This document shows, in pieces, positions 1-8,837 of a stretch of 64,000 nucleotides of DNA (within the stretch, counting starts at the first letter, position 1; every line of letters begins with the position of its first letter). The position numbers and the translations under genes were made by a program. This DNA comes from Variovorax boronicumulans (GTDB lineage: Bacteria > Pseudomonadota > Gammaproteobacteria > Burkholderiales > Burkholderiaceae_C): the NCBI RefSeq assembly GCF_019352895.1, contig NZ_JAAAFX010000004.1, forward strand, positions 922,714-986,713. Reading direction: 5' to 3'. Under the pieces are notes generated by a model. That model did no database searches. It saw only the letters and a program-made list of their open reading frames with translations, and was not told the DNA's origin.

Positions 1-303
1 GACGTGGCGCTGGCCGGCGCCGCGGCCGTGCTGCGCGAGACCGCGGCATGGATCGACGCCTGGCCACAAGCCAGCGCCCAGTTGCCGGCGCAGCGCGCAC
101 GGCTGGTGGTCGAAGCCGCAGCCACCGCGGTGATGGCGCATGCCGGCCGCGCCCTCGGCGCCGCGCCGCTGTGTCGCGACGCACGCTTTGCGCAGGCCAT
201 GGTCGACCTGCCGATCTTCCTGCGCCAGAGCCACGCCGAGCGCGATCTGGCCGCACTCGGCGGTGCGCTGCTTCAGCGTGCGGAGGCGCCATGGCCGCTG
301 TAG
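1..303 (+). CDS. acyl-CoA dehydrogenase family protein, C-terminal fragment
   Basis: Only the last 100 codons are present; the gene runs in from the left edge in frame 1 and stops at TAG 301-303. The helical C-terminus resembles the last flavoprotein helices of acyl-CoA dehydrogenases, with a CRDARFAQ stretch and the tail segment FLRQSHAERDLAALG. Family members oxidise acyl-CoA thioesters with FAD, but catalytic residues lie outside the window and the substrate is unknown. The next gene starts at 291, inside this one, so the two are probably translationally coupled. It heads a cassette with a deacetylase, a methyltransferase and a glycosyltransferase, suggesting a biosynthetic role rather than fatty-acid degradation. 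The family call rests on a short fragment. Confidence 0.7.
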   Translation, partial: DVALAGAAAVLRETAAWIDAWPQASAQLPAQRARLVVEAAATAVMAHAGRALGAAPLCRDARFAQAMVDLPIFLRQSHAERDLAALGGALLQRAEAPWPL

Positions 304-1061
304 CCGACCGTGCGATCGCCGGCCAGGGCACGCCCGAGGCGCAGTGGCTGCCCTGGCTTGCACACCAACCGATGATGGAAATCGACGCCGCTCAGCTCGT
401 GCCGCCGGGCTGTCGCGCCGTGGTCGTCGCACCGCATCCAGACGACGAGGTGCTGGCCGTGGGCGGACTGCTCGCGCAGCTGCGCGCCCTGCAGCGGCCG
501 ATGCTGATCGCCGCGGTGACCGACGGCACGGCCAGCCACCCGGCATCGATCGCCTGGCCGCCGCACCGTCTCGCGATCGAACGCCCGCTGGAGAGCCGAC
601 GGGCATGGCAGACGCTCGGGCTCGATGTCGACCGGATGACCGAAGTGCGTCGCCTGGGTTTCGACGACGGCGGCCTGATGCGCCAGCGCGGCCCGCTGGC
701 CCGCCAGATCGCCGCACTGCTGCGGCCCAGGGACGTGGTCTTCACCACCTGGCGCCACGACGGCCATCCCGACCACGAGGCCACCGGCCAGGCCTGCGCG
801 GCCGCGGCGGCCTGTGTTGGCGTCCGGTTGATCGAGGTCCCGGTGTGGGCCTGGCACTGGGCGGCGCCGGGGGACGCACGGATGCCCTGGCAGCGTGCGA
901 TGCGGCTGGCGCTCGATGCCGGTGCCGCGCGCGCCAAGCGCGAGGCCGTCAACGCCTTCGCCAGCCAGCTCGAGCACGACCCCTCGACCGGCGCCGGCCC
1001 GATCCTGCGCGACACCACGGTGCAGCGCGCACAACGTCCTTTCGAGGTGTTCTTCTCATGA
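291..1061 (+). CDS. PIG-L (LmbE-like) family deacetylase
   Basis: A 256-residue protein. The zinc site signature APHPDDE lies at residues 47-53 and the second metal-binding motif HPDH at 159-162, both typical of the PIG-L/LmbE fold that removes N-acetyl groups from GlcNAc-type sugars. I chose ATG 291 because it gives the usual N-terminus shortly before the PHPDDE strand and overlaps the preceding stop; a much longer in-frame start exists but its translation is low-complexity. The stop overlaps the next gene's ATG (ATGA). The family is clear; the actual amido-sugar or lipid substrate is not. Confidence 0.87.
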   Translation: MAAVADRAIAGQGTPEAQWLPWLAHQPMMEIDAAQLVPPGCRAVVVAPHPDDEVLAVGGLLAQLRALQRPMLIAAVTDGTASHPASIAWPPHRLAIERPLESRRAWQTLGLDVDRMTEVRRLGFDDGGLMRQRGPLARQIAALLRPRDVVFTTWRHDGHPDHEATGQACAAAAACVGVRLIEVPVWAWHWAAPGDARMPWQRAMRLALDAGAARAKREAVNAFASQLEHDPSTGAGPILRDTTVQRAQRPFEVFFS

Positions 1062-1696
1062 CCACCGACATGCAGACCCGCCAGGCTGCGAGCCGTCACG
1101 ACCGCCTTGCCTACTTCGAATCGCTGTACGGCGACAACGACGACCCCTACGGCCAGCGCACCCGCTGGTACGAGGAACGCAAGCGTGCGCTGCTGCTCGC
1201 GGCCCTGCCCCATCGGCGTTATGCGAACGCCTACGAACCCGGCTGCGGCGCGGGCGAATTGACGGTGGCCCTGGCGGCGCGCTGCGATCGCGTGCTGGCC
1301 AGCGACTTCAGTCCGCAGGCACGGGCTTCTGCGCAGGCGCGCACCGCCGCGCTGCCCAACGTGCGTATCGCAACCCATGCCTTGCCGCAGGATTTTCCCC
1401 ACGCCGAAGGCCCCTTCGACCTGGTGGTGCTCAGCGAGCTCGGCTACTTCCTGACCGAGGACGCCATGCAGACGCTGGCGCGCTGCTGCGCCGACGCATT
1501 GAGCGACGATGGCGTGCTGGTGGCCTGCAACTGGCGCCCCGATTTCGAGGCACGCGTGCTGTCGACCGACACCGTGCACCAGGCCTGCGCCGCCACCGGA
1601 CTGGCGCGCACCGTGGCCCACACCGAGAGCGACTTCGTGCTCGACGTCTGGTGCCGCGACCCGCGCTCGGTGGCCCAACGGGAAGGCATCCGGTGA
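1058..1696 (+). CDS. class I SAM-dependent methyltransferase, NodS-like
   Basis: A 212-residue Rossmann-fold methyltransferase. SAM-binding motif I (EPGCGAGE) is at residues 60-67, followed by an acidic strand end (ASDFS) and a VVLSELGYF motif typical of the NodS group. NodS N-methylates the deacetylated glucosamine of Nod factors, so a NodS-like enzyme next to a PIG-L deacetylase suggests deacetylation followed by N-methylation of an amino sugar; this link is inference. The start ATG overlaps the PIG-L stop by ATGA and the stop overlaps the next start by GTGA, so all three are translationally coupled. Confidence 0.83.
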   Translation: MTTDMQTRQAASRHDRLAYFESLYGDNDDPYGQRTRWYEERKRALLLAALPHRRYANAYEPGCGAGELTVALAARCDRVLASDFSPQARASAQARTAALPNVRIATHALPQDFPHAEGPFDLVVLSELGYFLTEDAMQTLARCCADALSDDGVLVACNWRPDFEARVLSTDTVHQACAATGLARTVAHTESDFVLDVWCRDPRSVAQREGIR

Positions 1697-2406
1697 TCGG
1701 CATCGTCGTTCCCGCGCACGACGAGGAAGCGCACATCGCGGCCACCGTGGCCAGCCTGCGCGCCGCGAGCGTCCATCCGGGACTGCAGGGCGAGGCAGTG
1801 CAGCTGCTGGTCGTGCTGGACAGCTGCAGCGATGCCACCGGCCCCATTGCACGGTGGCAGGGCGCGCGCACCTTGACCGTGTCGGCGCGCAACGTGGGCC
1901 AGGCCCGCGCCGCCGGCGCGCAACAGCTGCTCGCCGAAGGCGCGCGCTGGCTGGCCTTCACCGATGCCGACACCCGCGTGTCACCCGACTGGCTGGTGCG
2001 CCAGCTGGAGCTCGGCGCGGACGCGGTCTGCGGCTCGATCGGCGTGGACGACTGGAGCGTGCACGGCCACCATGCCGAATCGCTGCGCGAGCACTTCGCA
2101 CGCACCTACACCGATGCCGACGGGCATCGCCACATCCATGGCGCCAACCTCGGGGTCTCGGCCGCCGCCTATGTGCGCGCCGGCGGCTTCCGCGCGCTGG
2201 CCTGCAGCGAGGATGTGGCACTCGTCGAGGCCCTGCAGGCCTCGGGCGCACGCATCGCCTGGAGTGCCGCGCCACGCGTGTCCACCAGTGCGCGTGCCGA
2301 TGCGCGGGCGCGCGGCGGCTTCGGCGACACGCTGCTGGCGGTCATTGCAGCCGGGCTGAGCGCGGCCGTGGTGCCGCAGTTGATCACCGACGCGCCGGCC
2401 CCATGA
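1693..2406 (+). CDS. glycosyltransferase family 2 protein
   Basis: A 237-residue GT-A fold glycosyltransferase starting at GTG 1693, which overlaps the methyltransferase stop. The N-terminal strand VVPAHDEE (residues 5-12), the LDSCSD segment (43-48) and the DADT metal-binding motif (91-94) identify a GT2 enzyme that transfers sugar from an NDP-sugar. No transmembrane segment is evident, unlike many cell-wall GT2 enzymes. It is the last gene of the cassette and ends just before a hairpin shared with convergent acnB. Donor and acceptor cannot be read from sequence. Confidence 0.85.
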   Translation: MIGIVVPAHDEEAHIAATVASLRAASVHPGLQGEAVQLLVVLDSCSDATGPIARWQGARTLTVSARNVGQARAAGAQQLLAEGARWLAFTDADTRVSPDWLVRQLELGADAVCGSIGVDDWSVHGHHAESLREHFARTYTDADGHRHIHGANLGVSAAAYVRAGGFRALACSEDVALVEALQASGARIAWSAAPRVSTSARADARARGGFGDTLLAVIAAGLSAAVVPQLITDAPAP

Positions 2407-2408
2407 AA

Positions 2409-2430
2409 AAGGCCCGCCGAAGCGGGCCTT
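2409..2430 (-). terminator. intrinsic terminator between convergent glycosyltransferase and acnB
   Basis: Perfect 9-bp stem: AAGGCCCGC (2409-2417), loop CGAA, GCGGGCCTT (2422-2430). On the minus strand the stem runs into a T5 tract, so it is a good terminator for acnB. On the plus strand the T tract is only two bases, so it is weaker for the glycosyltransferase cassette. Confidence 0.8.
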
Positions 2431-2449
2431 GATCTGGCAGGCAGGTGGA

Positions 2450-5035
2450 TCAGGCGGTGACGCCGTCGGCCACGTTCTGGTATTCCTCGATCTTGTCGAA
2501 GTTCAGGTACTGGTAGATCTGCGCGCTGGACGCATCCAGCACGCCCACGCTCGCCATGTACTCTTCCTTGGTCGGAATGCGGCCCAGGCGCGAGCAGATC
2601 GCTGCCAGCTCGGCCGAGCCGAGGTACACGTTGGTGTTCTTGCCCAGGCGGTTGGGGAAGTTGCGCGTGCTGGTCGACATCACGGTCGCGCCTTCGCGCA
2701 CCTGCGCCTGGTTGCCCATGCACAGCGAGCAGCCCGGCATCTCGGTGCGGGCACCGGCATTGCCGAACACGCCGTAGTGGCCCTCTTCGGTGAGCTGCTG
2801 CGCGTCCATCTTGGTCGGCGGTGCGATCCACAGCTTGACCGGGATGTCGCGCTTGCCTTCGAGCAGCTTCGATGCGGCACGGAAGTGGCCGATGTTGGTC
2901 ATGCACGAACCGATGAACACTTCGTCGATCTTCGCACCGGCCACGTCGGACAGCGTCTTCACGTCGTCCGGGTCGTTGGGGCAGGCGCAGATCGGCTCGT
3001 GGATGTCGGCCAGGTCGATCTCGATGACGGCCGCGTAGTCGGCGTCGTCGTCGCCCTTGAGCAGTTGCGGGTCCTTGAGCCAGGCTTCCTGCGCCGCGAT
3101 GCGGCGGGCCAGCGTGCGGGCATCGGCATAGCCTTCGGCAATCATCCACTTCATCAGCGTGATGTTGCTGTGGATGTACTCGATGATCGGTTCCTTGTTC
3201 AGGTGCACCGTGCAACCGGCGGCCGAGCGTTCGGCCGAAGCGTCGCTCAGCTCGAAGGCTTGCTCGACCTTGAGGTCAGGCAGGCCTTCGATTTCCAGGA
3301 TGCGGCCCGAGAAGATGTTGACCTTGCCCTGCTTGGCCACGGTCAGCAGGCCAGCCTTGATGGCGTACAGCGGGATCGCGTTGACCAGGTCACGCAGCGT
3401 GACGCCGGGCTGCATCTTGCCCTTGAAGCGCACCAGCACCGATTCGGGCATGTCGAGCGGCATCACGCCGGTCGCGGCCGCGAAAGCCACCAGGCCGGAG
3501 CCGGCGGGGAAGCTGATGCCGATCGGGAAACGCGTGTGGCTGTCGCCGCCGGTGCCGACGGTGTCGGGCGTGAGCAGGCGGTTGAGCCAGCTGTGGATCA
3601 CGCCGTCGCCCGGGCGCAGCGAAACGCCGCCACGGTTGGCCATGAAGTCCGGCAGCTCGTGGTGCATCTTGACGTCGACCTTCTTCGGGTACGCCGCCGT
3701 GTGGCAGAACGACTGCATCACGAGGTCGGCCGAGAAGCCCAGGCAGGCCAGGTCCTTGAGCTCGTCGCGCGTCATCGGGCCGGTGGTGTCCTGCGAGCCG
3801 ACCGAGGTCATCTTGGGTTCGCAGTACGTGCCCGGGCGCACGCCAGTGCCTTCGGGCAGGCCGCAGGCGCGGCCGACCATCTTCTGTGCGAGCGAGTAGC
3901 CCTTCTTGGTGTCGACCGGGCTGGTCGGCAGGCGGAACAGCGTCGACACGGGCAGGCCCAGTGCTTCGCGCGCCTTGGCCGTCAGGCCGCGGCCGATGAT
4001 CAGCGGAATGCGGCCGCCGGCGCGCACTTCGTCGAACAGCACGTCGCTCTTGACCTGGAACTCGGCGATGACCTTGCCGTCCTTGAGGGCCTTGCCTTCG
4101 TAGGGACGCAGTTCGACCACGTCGCCCATGTTCATCTGCGCCACGTCGAGTTCGATCGGCAGCGCGCCCGAGTCTTCCATGGTGTTGTAGAAGATCGGCG
4201 CGATCTTGCCGCCCAGGCAGACGCCGCCGAAGCGCTTGTTCGGCACGAAGGGGATGTCCTCGCCGGTGAACCACAGCACCGAGTTGGTGGCGCTCTTGCG
4301 CGACGAACCCGTGCCGACCACGTCGCCCGCGTAGGCCACGAGGTGGCCGCGCGCGCGCAGGTCCTCGATGAACTTCACCGGGCCACGCTTGCCGTCTTCT
4401 TCCGGAACGATGCCGGGGCGTGCGTTCTTGTGCATCGCCAGCGCGTGCATCGGGATGTCGGGACGCGTGGTCGCGTCGGGCGCGGGCGACAGGTCGTCGG
4501 TGTTGATCTCGCCGGCCACCTTGAAGATGCTGACCGTGATGCTCTGGGGCACTTCGGGACGGCTGGTGAACCATTCCGCGTCGGCCCAGCTCTGCAGCAC
4601 GCCCTTGGCGTTGACGTTGCCCTTGTCGGCCTTTTCCTTGACGTCGTGGAACTGGTCGAACATCAGCAACGTCTTCTTGAGGCCCTCGGCCGCGACGGCG
4701 CCGACTTCGGCGTCGTCGAGCAGGTCGATCATCGGGCTGATGTTGTAGCCGCCGAGCATGGTGCCGAGCAGTTCGGTGGCGCGCGCGCGCGACAGCAACA
4801 GGCTCTTCTCCGTCCCGTGCGCCACGGCCGCCAGATAGCTGGCCTTGACTTTGGCGGCGTCGTCGACGCCCGCAGGCACGCGGTGGGTGATCAGGTTGAG
4901 CAGGAACTCGCCGTCGTTCGACGTGGCGGACTTCATCAGCTCGATCACTTCGCCAGTCTGTTTGGCGGTGAGGGGCAGGGGCGGGATGCCGAGCGCGGCG
5001 CGCTCTGCGACATGGTCAACGTAGGCTTGCAACAT
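2450..5035 (-). CDS. acnB: bifunctional aconitate hydratase 2 / 2-methylisocitrate dehydratase
   Basis: An 861-residue protein, nearly the length of E. coli AcnB (865). It interconverts citrate and isocitrate in the TCA cycle and can act in the 2-methylcitrate cycle. AcnB order is visible: an N-terminal HEAT-like helical region, the swivel domain (around [12 protein letters not shown]), then the catalytic domains. The [4Fe-4S] ligands are Cys711 (GSCMTN), Cys769 and Cys772 (GCSLC). It starts at ATG 5035, 67 bp after the exported protein encoded upstream on the same strand. Its neighbours mdh, sdh and gltA make this a TCA-cycle cluster. Confidence 0.97.
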   Translation of the reverse strand: MLQAYVDHVAERAALGIPPLPLTAKQTGEVIELMKSATSNDGEFLLNLITHRVPAGVDDAAKVKASYLAAVAHGTEKSLLLSRARATELLGTMLGGYNISPMIDLLDDAEVGAVAAEGLKKTLLMFDQFHDVKEKADKGNVNAKGVLQSWADAEWFTSRPEVPQSITVSIFKVAGEINTDDLSPAPDATTRPDIPMHALAMHKNARPGIVPEEDGKRGPVKFIEDLRARGHLVAYAGDVVGTGSSRKSATNSVLWFTGEDIPFVPNKRFGGVCLGGKIAPIFYNTMEDSGALPIELDVAQMNMGDVVELRPYEGKALKDGKVIAEFQVKSDVLFDEVRAGGRIPLIIGRGLTAKAREALGLPVSTLFRLPTSPVDTKKGYSLAQKMVGRACGLPEGTGVRPGTYCEPKMTSVGSQDTTGPMTRDELKDLACLGFSADLVMQSFCHTAAYPKKVDVKMHHELPDFMANRGGVSLRPGDGVIHSWLNRLLTPDTVGTGGDSHTRFPIGISFPAGSGLVAFAAATGVMPLDMPESVLVRFKGKMQPGVTLRDLVNAIPLYAIKAGLLTVAKQGKVNIFSGRILEIEGLPDLKVEQAFELSDASAERSAAGCTVHLNKEPIIEYIHSNITLMKWMIAEGYADARTLARRIAAQEAWLKDPQLLKGDDDADYAAVIEIDLADIHEPICACPNDPDDVKTLSDVAGAKIDEVFIGSCMTNIGHFRAASKLLEGKRDIPVKLWIAPPTKMDAQQLTEEGHYGVFGNAGARTEMPGCSLCMGNQAQVREGATVMSTSTRNFPNRLGKNTNVYLGSAELAAICSRLGRIPTKEEYMASVGVLDASSAQIYQYLNFDKIEEYQNVADGVTA

Positions 5036-5102
5036 CTTCTAGATTCTCCGGAAACGGGTACGACGGGGCTGGCTGCGGGGGACAGCCTTGCCTTACTTCT
5101 TC

Positions 5103-5690
5103 TTACTTCTTGACGGGGCCGCTGGTCGGCGCGTCAGCACCCTCGAACAGGCTCTTGGGTGGGTTGAGCTTGAGTTCCGCCGACATGGCGACCTGCGCCG
5201 GTGCCTGGCAGTCATCGGCCAGACGCAGGCCCTGCTTCTGGTTCATCAGCATCGACTTGTTGCCGAGCTGGAGCCACATGGCGCCCGCGCGCGGGTCTTC
5301 CAGGCGGATCGCGCCGGTGCGGCTTTCGACCGGGTGCATGCGGTACTTGGCACCCTTGGTCGACACGGTGAAGTAGCCGGGCTTGCTCTCGTCGGCGGTC
5401 ACGGTCACGTCGGCGCCCAGCTCGCATTGGATCTTGCCGGTGTGCACACGGCCGGCCACGGCCAGGTCGGCCTCGTTGAGCGTGACGTCGGTGCTGGTGT
5501 CGATCGGCGTGACTTCCTCGACAGCCTTGGCGGCACGGCGCGTGACCTGGGGCTTCTTCTTGGGCGCGGGCTTCGCGGCAGGCTTTGCCGCGGCCTTGGC
5601 GGCCGGCTTCGCGTCGGTGCTGCTCTGGGCCGTGGCCGCCAGCGGGAGCGCCAGAACGGCGGCGGCAATCAGTGCGAGGGTCTTGGTCAT
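5103..5690 (-). CDS. exported protein of unknown function, possibly MliC-like
   Basis: A 195-residue protein. Residues 1-22 form a Sec signal peptide ending ATA-QS, followed by an Ala/Lys/Pro-rich linker to about residue 55 and a compact domain with two cysteines (IQCELGAD and LADDCQAP) that could form a disulphide. The stretch with an AMWLQLG core followed by a late Cys loosely resembles MliC-type lysozyme inhibitors, but I would not assign that without a profile search. The start ATG overlaps the stop of the upstream CoA-ester lyase (ATGA), so it is co-translated with it. It sits between two TCA-related genes with no obvious functional link. Confidence 0.7.
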   Translation of the reverse strand: MTKTLALIAAAVLALPLAATAQSSTDAKPAAKAAAKPAAKPAPKKKPQVTRRAAKAVEEVTPIDTSTDVTLNEADLAVAGRVHTGKIQCELGADVTVTADESKPGYFTVSTKGAKYRMHPVESRTGAIRLEDPRAGAMWLQLGNKSMLMNQKQGLRLADDCQAPAQVAMSAELKLNPPKSLFEGADAPTSGPVKK

Positions 5691-6724
5691 CGAGGGTTCC
5701 TTGGGGGACGGTTGTCTGGGGTGTTCGGGGAAGAAGACGAAAACCAGGTCTGTGCCTCGGGAGGCAGCACACGGCCTGTGGCATGGGCGCGCTCGAGCAC
5801 CTGCCAGAAGTGGCGGTAGCTCGCGCGATCGTGGAGCGTGCCGTCGATGTTGACCGGCGCCCAGGCCTGGCGCACGGCCGCGTCGACGATGCGCGCGGCC
5901 TGCTCGATCTGGCCTTCCTCGGGCGCGAAGGCCTCGAGGATCGGGCGGATCTGGCTGGGATGGATGCTCCACATGCGGGTGTAGCCGAACTCGGCGGCGG
6001 CCCGTTTCGCCGCGGCACGCAGGGCCTCGACGTTGCTGAATTCGGTGACGACGCAGTGCGACGGCACCTTGCCGTAGGCGTGCGCGGCCGAGGCGATCGC
6101 CAGCTTGGCGCGCACCACCAGGGGATGGCTGAACTGGCCTGCGACACCCATGCCGTCGGCCGGGATCGCGCCGGCGTGGGCCGAGACGAAGTCCATGAGC
6201 CCGAAGCTCAGCGACTGCACGCGTGGATGGGCCGCGATGGCAAAGGCGTTGTGCACCGCCAGCGGCGATTCGATGAGCACGTGCAACGGCAGCGTCTGCG
6301 CGCCGGCGGCATCGAGCGCGGCCACGGCGCGGGTCACGTCGTCGATCGACTCGACCTTGGGCACCATCAGGTGGCTCAGGCGCGGGCCGGCACGGCCGGC
6401 GATGGTGGCGATGTCGGCGTCGAAGGCCGCATGGTCGACCGGGTGCACGCGCACCCCGACCCGCATGCCGGGCGCCGAGGCCAGTGCCAGCTCGGTGACG
6501 AGTTGCGCATGCTCGGCTTCGCCGCCCACAGGGGCGCCGTCTTCACAGTCGAGGGTGACGTCGAACACGCAGGCGCCGAACTCCGCGGCCATCTCGGCCT
6601 GGAGCGCGAGGCTCTTCTTCATGCGGACTTCGACGCCGCTGTAATGGTCGCAGACCGGCAGCAGGATGGCGCCCGCCTGGGCGCCGAGCAGCACGTCACG
6701 GGGGTGCATCGAAGCCGCGCTCAT
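5687..6724 (-). CDS. HpcH/HpaI aldolase / citrate lyase family CoA-ester lyase
   Basis: A 345-residue TIM-barrel lyase of the CitE/malyl-CoA lyase group. Visible are the LDCEDGAP strand (acidic Mg2+ region), the catalytic-face motif VPKVES, HVLIESPLAV, and the conserved MWSIHPSQI near the C-terminus that contacts CoA. Relatives cleave L-malyl-CoA or beta-methylmalyl-CoA to glyoxylate plus an acyl-CoA; the exact substrate is uncertain. It lies between mdh and acnB, consistent with organic-acid metabolism. Its start overlaps the stop of a possible 38-codon ORF, and its stop overlaps the start of the exported protein. The last ~20 residues are Ser/Pro/Arg-rich and probably disordered. Confidence 0.85.
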   Translation of the reverse strand: MSAASMHPRDVLLGAQAGAILLPVCDHYSGVEVRMKKSLALQAEMAAEFGACVFDVTLDCEDGAPVGGEAEHAQLVTELALASAPGMRVGVRVHPVDHAAFDADIATIAGRAGPRLSHLMVPKVESIDDVTRAVAALDAAGAQTLPLHVLIESPLAVHNAFAIAAHPRVQSLSFGLMDFVSAHAGAIPADGMGVAGQFSHPLVVRAKLAIASAAHAYGKVPSHCVVTEFSNVEALRAAAKRAAAEFGYTRMWSIHPSQIRPILEAFAPEEGQIEQAARIVDAAVRQAWAPVNIDGTLHDRASYRHFWQVLERAHATGRVLPPEAQTWFSSSSPNTPDNRPPRNPR

Positions 6725-6837
6725 GCAGCAGTGATCAGGTCGGGCGCTTTGCGCGGCGCCCAGGTCGCGATGTCGCTCGCTTCGAAGCGAGCCTGCAGGC
6801 AGCGACGGTCATCAAGAGGAGGATTCCGGTCGGACAT
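6721..6837 (-). CDS. possible 38-residue small protein upstream of the CoA-ester lyase
   Basis: An open frame from ATG 6837 to TGA 6721, encoding a short charged peptide beginning [10 protein letters not shown] and ending [12 protein letters not shown]. Its stop overlaps the lyase ATG in an ATGA junction, the same arrangement as at the lyase's own 3' end, which favours real translation. An AGGAG lies somewhat far (about 12 nt) upstream of the start. No homology is recognised and the peptide is too short to classify. It could be a coupling ORF that delivers ribosomes to the lyase, a genuine small protein, or chance. Confidence 0.4.
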   Translation of the reverse strand: MSDRNPPLDDRRCLQARFEASDIATWAPRKAPDLITAA

Positions 6838-6907
6838 GGGCAATGAGACTCCTGGGGCCATCGACGCACGGCGCGCATTCGGCGCGACATGCCCGATGGC
6901 CGGGGGA

Positions 6908-7894
6908 TTACAGCAGGTGGGCGACGCCGGCCTGCTCGTCGGTCAGTTCCTTGAGCGTCTTGTCGATGCGTTCCTGGCTGAAGGCATCGATGTCCAGGCC
7001 TTCGACGATCTTGTATTCGCCGTTCTCGGTGGTCACCGGGAAGCCGAACATGACGTCCTTGGGAATGCCGTACTGGCCGTCCGACGGGATGCCCATCGTG
7101 ACCCACTTGCCGTTGGTGCCCAGGGCCCAGTCGCGCATGTGGTCGATGGCGGCGTTGGCCGCCGAAGCCGCCGAGGACAGGCCACGGGCTTCGATGATCG
7201 CGGCACCGCGCTTGCCGACGGTCGGCAGGAAGGTGTCGGCATTCCAGACCTGGTCGTTGATCAGGTCCTTGACGCTCTTGCCGGCCACGGTGGCGAAGCG
7301 GTAGTCGGCGTACATCGTGGGCGAGTGGTTGCCCCAGACGGTGAGCTTCTCGATGTCGGCCACGGCGGTGCCGGTCTTGGCGGCGATCTGGCTCAGGGCG
7401 CGGTTGTGGTCCAGGCGCAGCATGGCGGTGAAGTTCTTGCGCGGCAGGTCGGGTGCGCTCTTCATCGCGATGTAGGCATTGGTGTTGGCGGGGTTGCCCA
7501 CCACCAGCACCTTGACGTTGCGGCTGGCGACGGCGTTGAGCGCCTTGCCTTGTGCCGTGAAGATCGCGCCGTTGACGGCCAGCAGCTCGGCACGTTCCAT
7601 GCCGGGGCCGCGGGGACGCGAACCAACCAGCAGTGCGTAGTCGGCGTCCTTGAAGGCCACCATCGGGTCGCCCGACGGGATCACGCCGGCGAGCAGCGGG
7701 AAGGCGCAGTCTTCGAGCTCCATGATCACGCCCTTGAGAGCCTTCTGGGCCTTCTCGTCGGGGATCTCGAGCAGTTGCAGGATGACGGGCTGGTCCTTGC
7801 CGAGCATTTCGCCGGAAGCGATGCGGAACAACAGGGCGTAACCGATTTGGCCGGCGGCACCGGTGACGGCGACGCGAACAGGCTTTTTGCTCAT
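6908..7894 (-). CDS. mdh: malate dehydrogenase
   Basis: A 328-residue NAD-dependent malate dehydrogenase catalysing malate to oxaloacetate. Residues 10-18 hold the dinucleotide-binding glycine motif (TGAAGQIG), Arg93/Arg95 sit in the active-site loop [16 protein letters not shown] (161-165) carries the catalytic aspartate, and His190 (WGNHSP) is the catalytic histidine. An in-frame upstream extension is possible, but ATG 7894 gives the family's usual start. It diverges from the gntR-type regulator, and the shared 187-bp region holds two palindromes that could be regulator sites. Confidence 0.96.
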   Translation of the reverse strand: MSKKPVRVAVTGAAGQIGYALLFRIASGEMLGKDQPVILQLLEIPDEKAQKALKGVIMELEDCAFPLLAGVIPSGDPMVAFKDADYALLVGSRPRGPGMERAELLAVNGAIFTAQGKALNAVASRNVKVLVVGNPANTNAYIAMKSAPDLPRKNFTAMLRLDHNRALSQIAAKTGTAVADIEKLTVWGNHSPTMYADYRFATVAGKSVKDLINDQVWNADTFLPTVGKRGAAIIEARGLSSAASAANAAIDHMRDWALGTNGKWVTMGIPSDGQYGIPKDVMFGFPVTTENGEYKIVEGLDIDAFSQERIDKTLKELTDEQAGVAHLL

Positions 7895-7998
7895 GGGAAA
7901 GACTCCAGAAGATGGTGAAAACGGCGGCGGCAAGCTCGGGCGGCTGCCGAGGCCCCGCGCAAGGCTGAGCCGGGGGCGGAACCGGCGCACATTTTAAG

Positions 7999-8014
7999 CC
8001 GAATCGAGATTCGG
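7999..8014. promoter_or_regulatory. inverted repeat in the mdh-gntR divergent promoter region
   Basis: Perfect arms CCGAATC (7999-8005) and GATTCGG (8008-8014) separated by GA. It lies about 105 bp upstream of mdh and 68 bp upstream of the regulator gene. It may be an operator or a short hairpin; no protein can be assigned from sequence alone. Confidence 0.4.
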
Positions 8015-8023
8015 AGCACGAAC

Positions 8024-8043
8024 GTCTTATGTCTTATATAAGA
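8024..8043. promoter_or_regulatory. candidate GntR-family operator
   Basis: A perfect 12-bp palindrome TCTTATATAAGA (8032-8043) that overlaps a tandem copy of GTCTTAT (8024-8030 and 8031-8037). It is an unusually AT-rich island in GC-rich DNA, 38 bp before the regulator's start codon. GntR/HutC proteins bind as dimers to short palindromes next to their own genes, so autoregulation and control of mdh are plausible. The TATATAA core could also serve as a -10 element. Confidence 0.5.
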
Positions 8044-8081
8044 TACGGCCCCTGCGCAGACCGCGCAGAGCGCCCCACGCC

Positions 8082-8837
8082 ATGAATACGCCCCTTCTCG
8101 CCGACACGGCCACACCTTCGTTCAGCCCGCTGTATCAGCAGATCAAGACCCTGATCCTGCAGAGCCTGCAGGCGGGCGAATGGAAGCCCGGCGAGCCGAT
8201 CCCGAGCGAAATGGACCTGGCGGCGCGCTTTCGCGTGAGCCAGGGCACGGTGCGCAAGGCCATCGACGAACTGGCCGCCGAGAACCTGGTGGTGCGCCGC
8301 CAGGGCAAGGGCACCTTCGTCGCCACCCATGCCGAGCAGCACGTGCAGTACCGCTTCCTGAAGCTGGTGCCCGACAGCGGCGACACCGCCACCGAAGGCC
8401 CGGCCGAACGCACCATCGTCGATTGCCGGCGGCTGCGCGCCTCGGCCGACGTGGCGCGCGCGCTCGCGCTGCGTTCAGGCGATGCCGTGCTGCAGGTGCG
8501 GCGCGTGCTGGCCTACCGCGGCGTGCCCACCATCCTGGAAGACCTGTGGCTGCCCGGCCTGCCGTTCAAGGGCCTCACGGCCGAACGGCTGCGCGCCTCG
8601 CGCGGGCCGATGTACGCGATGTTCGAGACCGAGTTCGGCGTGCGCATGGTGCGCGCCGAGGAAAAGATCCGCGCCGTGCTGCCCGACACCGAGCAGGCGG
8701 CCTTGCTGGCCGTCGATGCGGCGACGCCGCTGCTGAGCGTCGAGCGCCTCGCCCATACCTACCACGACACGCCGATGGAGCTGCGTCGAGGGCTTTACCG
8801 CACCGACACGCACCACTATCGCAACGAACTCGGATGA
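8082..8837 (+). CDS. GntR family transcriptional regulator, HutC subfamily
   Basis: A 251-residue regulator. Residues about 14-82 form the winged helix-turn-helix (core SEMDLAARFRVSQGTVRKAI, wing RRQGKGTFV). Residues about 95-245 form a UTRA ligand-binding domain ending PMELRRGLYRTDTHHY, typical of HutC-type regulators, which sense small molecules. It lies between mdh (divergent) and sdhCDAB-gltA (same direction), so control of TCA-cycle genes is a reasonable inference. A TCTTATATAAGA palindrome lies just upstream. The effector is unknown. Confidence 0.9.
   Translation: MNTPLLADTATPSFSPLYQQIKTLILQSLQAGEWKPGEPIPSEMDLAARFRVSQGTVRKAIDELAAENLVVRRQGKGTFVATHAEQHVQYRFLKLVPDSGDTATEGPAERTIVDCRRLRASADVARALALRSGDAVLQVRRVLAYRGVPTILEDLWLPGLPFKGLTAERLRASRGPMYAMFETEFGVRMVRAEEKIRAVLPDTEQAALLAVDAATPLLSVERLAHTYHDTPMELRRGLYRTDTHHYRNELG

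Noticed and set aside
2429..5113. Long open frame on the plus strand opposite acnB (894 codons)
   Set aside because: It is an antisense shadow in high-GC DNA: the translation is rich in Arg/Gly/His/Val without domains, and acnB on the other strand is complete with its cluster cysteines.
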